The notes under the pieces: generated by a model
Seen by the model: the letters and a program-made list of their open reading frames with translations, nothing else
What the model was told of the DNA's origin: nothing
Databases searched by the model: none
Made by a program: the position numbers and the translations under genes
From: an uncultured Dehalococcoidia bacterium
GTDB taxonomy: Bacteria; Chloroflexota; Dehalococcoidia; Lucifugimonadales; Lucifugimonadaceae
Assembly: GCA_951812795.1 (NCBI GenBank)
Contig: OX638325.1
Location: forward strand, 2,318,277 to 2,382,276
Length of the DNA: 64,000 nt
Direction: 5' to 3'
Shown: in pieces, positions 26,378 through 38,300 of the stretch
How positions within the stretch are numbered: position 1 is the stretch's first letter
How the letters are laid out: every line of letters starts with the position of its first letter

Positions 26378-29300
26378 ATGGCGCGTATCAGTCCGACGGT
26401 CCGAAGACTCGGGATACTCGCGGTGATGGGGGCTGCGGGCGTGATCTTCCTGACCAGCATCGCCGCGATCCAAGGTGCCGACGCGCCGTCCGCATTCGTC
26501 GCGGCCGCTGGCGACCAACAAGTGACGCTGTCGTGGCAGAATCCCGGAGACTCTACGATTACCGGGTATCAGGAGTCGCACGTAGCGATCAGCAAGCTGG
26601 TCGTTCCCGATACTGCTCAAGGTGTGCTTGAGACGGGCGACAGGTTTGGGGAATCCGTCGGGATTGACGGCGACATCGCCGTGGTTGGGGCGCCCTTGCA
26701 AGAATCGCTCGACAGCCAGAATGCCTCCGTTACTGACGGTGGGTGGGGGCACGCTTTCAGCAAAGATTCCGGTCTGTGGAGCTACGACGAATACTTGGAT
26801 GTAAGTAGCCCGCAGGTTGATGGTCGGCTCGGAAGCGCCGTAGCGTTGAACGACCGTACCGCGGTGATTGGAGCGCCTTCGCACACTGACTCCACAGTTC
26901 TCGACCCCGGCACGGTCTCCATAACCGTAAAGGATTCAACCTCCGACTCTTGGGACCAAAAATTCACGGGCGACGGCGAAACGGCAAAAGACAGTTTCGG
27001 AGCATCCGTGGCGATGGATGACGGCATCGCCGTTGTCGGGGCACCCAAACGTTCCATCGACGGAGACCTCTTGGCCGGTAAAGCTTATGTCTTCATCCGC
27101 GACTCCTCAAACCAGGAAACCGGTCAATGGAGCAATGAAGTAAATCTAGACGCGGGCGACCACGTCGCAGCCGGTGCTCGTTTCGGTTGGTCAGTAGCCG
27201 TGGACGGCGACACGATCGTGATCGGGGCACCGGGTGAAGATTCGGGCCGGGGCGCGGTGTACGTCTTCACCAAGCCTGCCGTTGACGCCAACAGCGACGG
27301 TTCTGTCGCTTGGGACGACTGGGACTACCTGACATCGGCGCAGAGGGACGAGTTAACCGCCAAGTTGACCTCGCCTGTCCCTTCTGCCACCGACGATTTC
27401 GGGGTGGCGGTTGCAGTGGATGGCGACACTGTGGTAGTAGGTGCTCACCTAGACGACGCAGGCACCGATTCCGGCTCGGTGTTTGTATTTACTAAGCCTG
27501 ATATCGACGCCAACGGAGATGGCGCTAAGGACTGGGACGACTGGGACGACCTGACATCGGAGCAGAGGGACGAACTCCGGGCCAAGTTGACTGCCTCTGA
27601 CACTGCTGCAGAAGATAAATTCGGGGTGGCGGTCGCGATCGAGGGCGATACTGTCGTTGTGGGCGCGCACCAGGAGGATGAAAACGGCACCGACTCCGGT
27701 TCTGTATACCTGTTCTCAAAGCCCAGCACGGGCTGGGGCGATGCTACCGAGACGATGAAGCTGATCGCACCCGACGGCGCCGCGGGCGACGAATTTGGCG
27801 AGTCGTTAGCGGTGCGAGGGGGCAGCGTGATCGTCGGGGCACCCGGAGACGACAGTGATACCGGCGCTGCATACGTGTTCGAAGTCCCAGAATGGAACGA
27901 CATCCCAGGAAGTGGTTCCGGAACGACATCGCACACCGTGACCGGCCTCACGAATAACACGGAGTACACCTTCTGGGTCCGGCCCGTGGACGCCAGCGGT
28001 AGTGGCCCCGCATCTGGGAACAAGCAAGCTACGCCGCAGCAATCTGCGGCGGACACGCCAGCCAATCTGATCGCCACAGCAGGAGTCGGCGAAGTGACCC
28101 TGTCGTGGGATGACCCGAACGACTCCACCATCACCGGCTATAAGTACCAGCAGAAATCCGCTGGCGGCACCTTCGGACTGTGGACTGATATCCCGGATAG
28201 CGCCTACCTCGGGGAGAACACCACCGGGTTCACGGTGCCCAATCTCAGAGAAGGCCTGGCCTACACCTTTCGGATTCTTGCGGTCGACGAAAGCGGCGAT
28301 TCCGGATTCTCGAACGAGGCTACCGTAACGACGATTATCGCGGCTCCGACGGGCCTCGTAGCCACAGCCGGCGCCGGGCAGATCGAGCTTAAATGGGACG
28401 ATCCGCAAAACAATCAGATCACGAAATACGAGCACCGCGAGAAACTGGCTGGAGGCGAATTCGGGAGCTGGAATGCGATCGCTCTCTCCCTTATTGACTC
28501 GACCAGCGAGCCGGGCGCCTTGAAGTACACCGTCACTCGATTGTCCAACGGCTCCGAATACACCTTGGAACTGCGAGCGGCCAACGATTCCGTTAGTGGC
28601 GAAGCAGCATCCGTGACCGCCACGCCACTGCTGGCTCCGCCGACCAGGCTCGTGGTTAAGCCGTACAGCGAACGGGTTGTGCTCGAGTGGGACACGGACA
28701 GTCACGCAAGCCCAAGCCATTATCTGATCAAGACTCAGGCCAGCGGCAGCGTTACGGCCCCCGCGGATGTAACAATCTCGGCTGCGTCCGGGGCGACGAC
28801 CAGCTACGAGTTTACGTCGTTGACAAACGACACGGCTTACACGTTCAGCGTGCAGGCGGCGGAGATACTGAACAACTCGACGAGGATCATAGGCATGGCA
28901 GCCACCGCTTCAGCCACGCCGATACCGGTTCCGGCTGCCCCGACGAACTTGACAACTACGGCGGGCGACGAAGAGGTCGAACTTGTCTGGGATAAACCCA
29001 GCAACAGCGCACTCACCAATTACCAGCTGTTCCACCATGCCCAAAGGGCCAAGCTGGTTGCCGGCAGCAACGTGCCGTCGGAGGACTTCGGTGTTTCTGT
29101 GGCGATCGCCGGCGATATCGCCGTGGTAGGGATGCCCGGCCACGATGACACCGATGGTGATTCGGGCTTTGCCTTCGTATTCAGCCGGTCAGCTGGTGTA
29201 TGGTCCCAGAAATACAAACTGAGTACCAACGATGCTGTTCAGGATGATGGATTCGGAAAATCCGTCGCTTTCGACGGAGAGACGATAGTCGTTGGCGCAC

Positions 29301-32300
29301 CATTCGACAAGCGAGATGACGGCGGCGGCAACAACTTACTTCTGGGTGCTGCGTACATATTCGAGAAACCCGCCACCGGCTGGGACAATCCGAGCGGCAC
29401 AGATACGGTTGATCTAGCTGAAACGGCTAAACTCACCGCGTCCGACGGCACTGGAAGCGTTGACGAGGGCGATTACTTCGGCAGCTCCGTGGCAGTGGAA
29501 GGCGATGTCGTTGTGGTCGGAGCGTACGGGCATGCCAACACCAAAGGCAAAGTGTATATATACACCAAGTCCGGCGGTCAGTGGGGCAGCGCTCCATTCT
29601 CTGGAGTCCACAGAGTAGAGACAGCCCAGCTCACCGCCTCCAACGGCGTTGCTGGCGACTACTTCGGCGATTCCGTGGCGGTCGATGAAGATACCATCGT
29701 AGTCGGGGCCGACGGTCGGGATAACGATAGGGGTTCGGCTTACGTGTTCGTCAAGCCCAGAGCCGGCTGGGCTAACGATACCGAAAACGCCCAGCTCACC
29801 GCTTCGAACGGCGCGACGGGTGACGAATTCGGCATCTCCGCAGCGATCGACGGCGACGTCATCGCAATTGGGGCCACCGGTCGCGACAGCGACAAGGGTT
29901 CGATTTACCTGTTCGTCGAGCCTGGAGATGGTTGGACCGGCACTGTGGATGAGACAAAAGAGCTTGCCGCATCCGGCGGCGCGGACAACGACCGATTCGG
30001 GAGTTCCGTCGCGCTTGACGACATCAATGTGGTCGTCGGGGCCCATAGGAACGAGGGTAGCCGGGGTTCGGCTTATGTATTCACCAAGCCAGACACCGGC
30101 TGGGCCTACGCCGATGAGGCGGCTCAGCTAACCGCCGCCGACCGCGACACGAACGACCAATTCGGAACGTCGGTAGCGGTGGACAATAGCACCGTCGTGG
30201 TTGGGGCGATAAACGCCGACGATGGCACGGCCTACGTGTTCGACATCAAATGGTGGCACGACTTTGGCGACGCCACAACCACGGCGGACACCGCGACCGA
30301 ACTGACCAACGACATCGAGTACACCTTCTACGTTCGAGCAGAGAACCCCAGCGGCCCCGGCCCGGCATCGGACAGCGCCAGCGCCACGCCCGTGACCCTG
30401 CCAGATGCCCCCAAGAACTTAGAAGCTATTCCGGGCGACGGTCAAGTCACGCTCAATTGGGACGACCCTAACGACGCCACAATTACCACGTACCAGTACC
30501 GAACCGACGACGCGACCTTCGTCGATGTCCCGGAGAGCGACGCTTCAACGACCTCGTTCACCGTGACCGGCCTCACGAACAACACGGAGTACACGCTGGC
30601 GGTGCGCGCGGTGAATGCGAATGGCAACGGCCCGGCAGCCACCACCACCGCCACGCCGATACCGGTTCCGACCGCCCCGGCTAACTTCATGGCCACCGCG
30701 GGCGACGAGGAGGTAGGACTGTCTTGGGACGACCCCGGCAACAGCACAATCACCAAATACCAATTATGGCAGCTATCTGAAAGCGCCAAGCTGACCGGCG
30801 GCAGCGGAAATGCCCTGGGGTATGGGGGTTCCGTAGCGGTGGTCGGCGACACGGTGGTCGTCGGCCTACCCGAGGACGACGACATCGCCCAAAACTCCGG
30901 CGCCGTCCTCGTATATGCGCGTGATCCCAACGGCGCCTGGACCCAGACCGCCAAGCTCAAGGCCAGCGATGCGGCGCCGGATGACAAGTTCGGGATTTCG
31001 GTAGCCTTCGACGGCGTCGCAATTGTGGTTGGCGCGTACCTCGACGACGATAAGGGAGTTGATTCCGGTTCGGCTTACGTATTCACCAAGTCCGGCGGTG
31101 AATGGGGCAGCGCTCCGATCTCCGGAGACCACAGAGTAGAGACAGCCAAGCTCACTGCCTCAGACGGCGCGGCGGGCGATGAGTTCGCGCGAGATGCGGT
31201 TGCGGTTGACGGCGACACCATCGTCGTCGGGGCGGACAAGCACGACGGCACGAAGGGCGCCGCTTACGTGTTCGTGAAGCCCCAGAGCGGTTGGGCGAAT
31301 AGCGCCGAGACGGGCAAGCTAACCGATACCAATGCCTCGACCGGCGCACATCTCGGCGCGTCGGCCGCGATAGACGGCGACACCATCGTTGTCGGCGCCA
31401 AGGGTGGCCAAAACGATCCGGGCGCGGTGTTCGTGTTCGTGAAGCCCCAGACCGGTTGGACGACCAGCACCGAGACGGCCGAGTTAACCGCCTCCACCAG
31501 CGCGAACAATGACTTAATCGGTCGGTCCGTAGCGATAGACGGCGACACCATCGTGGTCGGGGCATACCTGCACGATACGAATCTTGGCACGGCCTTCGTG
31601 TTCGTGAAGCCCGGCCCGGTCTGGGCAAGCGGTAACGAGACGGCTAGGCTCACCGCCTCGGACCGCGGAGACGGTGACTTCTTCGCATATTCCGTCGCCG
31701 TGGACGGCGACGTCGTGGCAGTCGGGGCCGAACGCGATGACGACGCCGGCTCCAACACCGGCGCGGCTTACGTTTTCATCAAACCCGGCGGAGGTTGGGA
31801 TGACGCAAATGAGACAGTCAAGCTTACCGCCTCCGATGCCGCGGAGCAGGACAGATTCGGAAATGCCGTTGCGCTAAGCGGAGACCGGATCGTGATCGGC
31901 GCGCCCGGCGCCGATGCGACCTACGTGTTCGACATAGCGGACTGGGCAGACATCGGTGGCAGCGACGCTACAACCACGTCCCACGAGATAACCGGTCTGG
32001 CCAATTTCCGGGAATATTGGTTCCGTGTACGCGCGGTGAACCCGAGCGGCGCCGGCCCGGCATCCACCGCGTCCGCCACGCCCGTGACCCTGCCAGATGC
32101 CCCGACCAACCTCTCAGCCACGCCGGGCGACGGCCGAGTTACGCTCAATTGGGACGACCCGCAAGACGCCAGCATTACGAGATACCAGTACAGCGACGAC
32201 GGCGGCGCGAACTACACCGACATCCCGGACAGCGGCGCCTCGACGACCTCTTATACCGTGACCGGCCTTACGAACGGCACCGAGCACACGCTTGCGGTGC

Positions 32301-35300
32301 GCGCGGTGAGCGCAGAGGGCAACGGCCCGGCAACCACCATCGACGTTTTGATGGTGCCGTCCGAGCCGATCGGATTGTTCGCAGTTCCGGGCGATGAAAA
32401 TGTGGAGCTGTTCTGGGAATTTCCCGACAACGCGACAATCAGCGGGTACCAGCTGATGCAGCTGGAGTTGGGCAAGCTGACCGGCTTCGGCGGCGCGATT
32501 GACGACCGCATTGGACTTTCGGTTGCGGTGGACGGCGACACCGCCGTCGTAGGGGCGTCCGGGCACGACGGAGCAACGGGAGCAGCTTACGTATTCGCCA
32601 GGGACCCGGCATCCGGTGCCTGGACCAGGCAGGCCAGGCTGATGGCCTCCGACGCCGCGGGCAGTGACAATTTCGGCAATTCGGTGGCGGTGTCCGGCGA
32701 TACGGCGCTGATCGGCGCCTACGGGGACGACGACAAAGGCAGCGACTCCGGTTCGGCTTACGTATTCGCCAAGGTCAACGGCCGGTGGGGCGACGCTGCG
32801 CTCTCGGGAGACCACCGGGTGGAAACAGCGAAGCTGACCCCCACCGACGGCGCGGAGGGCGACTGGTTCGGGTACTCCGTGGCGTTGGACGGGGACACCG
32901 CCGTTATCGGGGCGCGGAAGGACACACTCAATATCAACGGCGACGATAGATCGGAAGCCGGTTCGGCATACGTATTCGTCAGGGCTGCCGGCGCCTGGAG
33001 CGAGGACGCCAAGCTGACCGCCTCCGACAGCAACACAAACCATAGTTTTGGATCTTCCGTTGCTTTGGACGGCGACACCATAGTGGCGGGGGCTGACACG
33101 GGCCTGAACGCCTCTGACGACAGATCCGGTGCGGCTTACGTCTTCGTCAAGCCCGCCAGGGGCTGGGCCGACGCCACGGAGACCGCCAAGCTGGACCCCT
33201 CCGACGGCGAGGATTTTGACTTTTTCGGGCGCAACGCGGCGGTGGACGGCGACACCATCGTGGTCGGGTCGTATGCGCACCCGTCGGACGGCAAAAATAG
33301 GTCCGGGGCGGCCTACGTTTATGCCAAGCCGGCGACGACCGGCGGCTGGCTGGACTGGGACGGTCTGATACCCAGCGAGAAGGACGAATTGACGGCCAAG
33401 CTCACTGCCTCCGACGGCGCAGCGAACCACTACTTCGGTTCCTCGGTGGCGGTGTCCGGCGACCTGGCCTTGATCACTGCCGCCGAAGACGACTCTAACG
33501 ACCGAAACGCCGGCTCTGCGTACCTGTTCACCAGGGGGCACGGCGGGTGGAGCGAGACCCTCAAGATCACCGCCCCGGACGGCGCGGGCAGCGATTACTT
33601 CGGATGGTCGGCGGCCCTGGACGGGGATACCGCGGCGCTAGGGGCGTACCTGGCCGATGACGGCGCCACTGATTCCGGCGCGGCCTACATTCTGGACCTC
33701 GGCGACTGGGCCGGCATACCGGGAAGCAACGTCTCCTCCACGTCCCACACCGCGACGGACCTGACGAACTACCACGGCCATTGGTTCCGGGTACGCGCGG
33801 TTAACGAGAGCGGCGCCGGTCCGGGCTCCAACCACGCCGCCGCCATCCCCAGGCCCGGGAAGCCCGGGAAGCCTAACGGCCTGTCGGCCCTAGCAGGTGA
33901 CAAACAAGTTGAGCTTAGTTGGGACGACCCCGGCGATTCGACTATAGCCAGGTACCAGATATCCGAGGCGATCGCAGGAGACTTCCTCACCGCCTCCGAC
34001 GCGGCGAAAGGCGACCATTTCGGGGTTTCCATAGCCATCGACGGCGACACCGCCGTGTTCGGGGCGGACCGGGCAAACGGCCGGAAGGGTAAGGCCTACA
34101 TATTCACCAGGAATTCCGACGGTGACTGGAACGAGGTGGCCGATTTCGACGGCGAGAATGCGGGCGACCAGTTCGGGTGGTCCGTGGCGGTGGACGGTGA
34201 CACCGTTCTGGTTGGCGCCCACGCCTACGACGACAACGGCAATGCCCCGGAAAACTCCGGCGCGGTCTATGTATACACCAAGCCCAGCGGCGGCTGGGGA
34301 GGCACGATTGCCACGCCGGTCACGCTGACCGCCGCCGTCCCCGAGGAGTACTCTCTCTTCGGTGGTTCCGTAGATCTGGACGGCGACACCATCGCGATCG
34401 GGTCTCGCCTCGCCGACGTAAGGGGCCGTACGAGTGCCGGTGCGGCCTATGTCTTCACCAAGGCCAACAATGAGTGGAGCCAGGCGGCCAGGCTCACCGC
34501 CTCCGACGCCGACTCTCTGGATTGGTTGGGGTACTCGGTAGCGGTGGACGGCGACACTGTATTGGCCGGAGCCTTTGGAACGTCTCCAGGATTCCGCGTC
34601 CAGGGAAACGGTGCGGCCTACCTGTTCCAGAAACCCGACTCTGACGATGGTTGGAGCGACGACAACTACAACGGCCACGAGGCGGTGAAACTTACCGCCT
34701 CGGACCGCCAGCCCGCCGACTATTTCGGGTTCTCCGTGGCGCTGGACGGCGACACCGCGGTGATCGGAGCAAGGCAGCACAGCGACCCTGACATCGGCGC
34801 CGGTTCGGGCGCGGCCTACGTCTTCACCAGGGAAGCCGGGGTATGGGGCGAGAAGGCGAAGCTCACCGCCTCCGACGCCGCAGTCGGAGACGGCTTCGGA
34901 GTGTCGGTTGCGTTGGACGGCGACACCGTGGCAGTCGGGGCGTGGCAAGACGACGACCGGGGCCGCAATTCCGGCTCGGCGTATGTTTTCGAGAAGCCGG
35001 CCCTGGGCTGGACCAGCACTTTCGAGTCGCTCAAGCTCACCTCCCCCTCTGGCAGGGCCAACGACCGGTTCGGATGGTCGGTGGCGGTGGACGAGGATGC
35101 CAAACTAGCGCTGGTGGGGGCATACAGCGACGACCATGACGCAAACGGCGACGAGGTCCTAGACGCCAACGCCGGTTCGGTACACGTGCTGGGAATCCCC
35201 GATTGGGTTGACATCGGCTCCAGCGACTCGGGTACCGTCTCACACACGGTGAAGAAGGAGCTCGACGTTTCGAGTTCCGATTTGGCCAACGGAACGGAAT

Positions 35301-38300
35301 ACAGCTTCCAGATCCGCGCGTTAAACGAAGGCGGAGCCGGCTCCGCATCGGACGCCGTCAGCGCCACTCCGCTGGGCAAGCCAGAGACGCCGAAAAACCT
35401 CTCCGCAAACCCCGGCGACTCTCAGGTGGCACTGAGTTGGGACGTCGCTACCGCCAGCTCCGCCATTGCCCCGATCACCAAATACGAGTACAGCAAAGAC
35501 GGCGGCACGAGCTTCCAAGATATTCCTGGAAGCGATGCGAGCACGATGAACTTCACAGCGACTGGTCTGACCAACGAAACAATGTACACGTTCGCCGTTC
35601 GGGCGGTGAACGTGATCGGTGCGAGCGATTCCACAACTACTGATAGCACGCCCGTAGCTTCTAAATCAGACGAACCGGTCCTCACCGCCACCAGCGGCGA
35701 CACCCAGGTGGAGCTGACTTGGGAAGACCCCGAAGATTCCTCGATCGATAAGTATCAGTACCGGTACGGATACGAAGATCCAAATGACGCGTCCAAGACA
35801 ATCTACATCCCCGACAACGTTTGGAATGAAGTCCCAACAGGCGAGGACGGGATGATCAACCGCGAAATTACGGTCACTGACCTGATGAACGGCATGGAGT
35901 ACAAATTCGAGGTCCGCGCGGTGGACGTTCTTAATGACGGAACCACCGAGGACGGGGACCACAGCGAAGCCACCGCAACCCCCATTGATATGCAGCCAGG
36001 TCAACCGTCGAATCTAGTCGCGAAGGCCGGGAACATGTCGGTACAGTTGGTTTGGGACGACCCAAATGATGACTCGATCGACTATTACCAGTACAGCACG
36101 GATGACGGCGGGGAGTACTTCGACATCTCGAACTTCGGCAATGATGACGATGACAAGATAGTGTACTCCATTGATGGATTGACGAATGGAATTGAGTACA
36201 CCTTCGTAATCCGGGCGGTCGACGAGGCGGATCCGACGAACCCCAGTACCAAATCTGACGAAGCCAAAGCCACGCCGTTGCCGGAATTCCCCGCCGCGCC
36301 GATGAACCTGGTGCCCAGACTTGGCGTTCGCCAGGTGACTCTGAATTGGGTCGATCCTAGAGACCCGACGATAACCGCATACGAGGCCTTGCACCGGCTT
36401 GCAGATCACGAGCTGATCGCAACTCAAAGTTCGGAAGACGACAAGTTCGGGTATGCCGTGACGGTGGACCGCTTCATGGCGGCGAATGATAGCGCTCGAA
36501 CGTCGGAATCTGTGACCGTGGTCGTCGGTGCCTTCCGGGACGACAGCAATGGCGTCGATTCTGGTGCCGCTTACGTTTTCCGTCGGGTTGACGGTGTTTG
36601 GGGCCAACCCGCCAAACTGACCGCGTCGGACGGCAAACCTTACGACAACTTCGGAAAATCCGTGGCGGTCTACGGCGATACGGTCGTCATCGGGGCTCCC
36701 GGCAGCGACGGGGACGCCACCGATTCGGGAGCGGTTTATGTTTTCGTAATGCCCGCCAATGGCTGGGTCAATGCGACTTCGACGAAGCTCACGCCGTCGG
36801 ACAGCGCGCCGCTCGACAATTTTGGCAACTCGGTGGCGATTCACGGCGACACCGTGCTGGTGGGCGCGTATGGAGACGACGATGAGGATAACGGTTTCGA
36901 AGATTCGGGTTCGGCTTATTTATTCACCAAACCGAACACCCGCAACGGGTGGGCTGACTGGAAACCAGCGTCAGATACTGAGACGGCCAAGCTGACCGCG
37001 TCGGATGCCGCAGATGACGATTACTTCGGGAGTTCTGTAGCCGTCGACGGTGATGTCGCAGTAATCGGGGCGCCCGGAGACGACGACGATGGGATCGATT
37101 CAGGTTCGGTTTACGTATTCACCAAGTCCGGCGGTGAGTGGGGCAGCGCTCCGATCTCTGGAAATCACAGAGTAGAGACAGCCAAGCTCACTGCCTCAGA
37201 AGGTGCGGCGGGCGACGAGTTTGGATACTCCGTGTCGTTCGACGACGATACCGTCGCAGTCGGTGCGCCAGGGGACGACGATGAGGTCGACGATTCAAGA
37301 GATTCCGGCTCGGTCTACGTCTTTACCTGGGATGCGGTCAACAACGATTGGGTCGAAGGCGAAAAACTAACCGCCGAAGACCGCATGGCAGGCGCCTTCT
37401 TTGGCTTCTCTGTGTCTGTCGACGATGGCACGCTACTGGTCGGTGCGCCCGAGGACGACGGCAACGTTTCCGAGTCCGGTTCGGCCTACGTCTTCGCATG
37501 GCATGCTGATGCGGGCGAATGGATCCAGAGGAAAAAACTGATAAAGGATGACGGTGAACCAGGCGACCGCTTCGGCCATGCGGTGGCGGTGAACAACGCT
37601 GCTCATACGGCCGTCGTAGGAGCCGGATCCGCAGAAGTTCAGGACATCCACGATTGGGAGGCGATCGCCGATAGTGATGCGTCGACTACCTCCCACACTG
37701 TGCCGAACCTGTTCCTAAATGCGAGCTACGAATTCGAGCTCCGAGCAGTGAACCTCGCAGGCGCTGGCGACGAGGGTACGGCGCAGGTTAACACGGTTAC
37801 GCGGATCAACCGGTCACCAGAGGCGAGGAACGACGTCGTCACGACCGTCAGAGATAGAACGGTCGTCATTAACGTACTGCGCAACGACACCGATGTGGAC
37901 GGCGACGAACTGCGTGTTTCATCGGTAGGCGCACCGGGCAACGGTTCGACATCGATCACCGGCAACCAGACAACCGTGACGTATACTCCCGCCTCGGGTT
38001 TCACGGGATCCGACGCGTTCACCTACGTGGTTTCTGACGAGAGCGGCGCTACGGACACCGGCAGGGTCGACGTGACGGTCAGGCAGCCGGCGATTGGCTC
38101 TGGCACGCAGCAACAGCGCAACACCGCCCCAACATTCGCGGAGGGCAGCCACACCACGCGAACAGTTCGAGAGGACGCTGCACTGGGTGCAGCGGTGGGT
38201 GAACCCCTGCTTGCGACCGACGCGGACCGGGACCAGTTGCGATACTCGCTGTCGGGGCACGAGCAAGTGCCTTTCGATGTCGATCCGGGCACCGGACAGC

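Noticed and set aside
26186-26884. 232-residue minus-strand frame at the start of the giant gene
   Set aside because: It is antisense to the signal peptide and first blades, with no recognisable domain.
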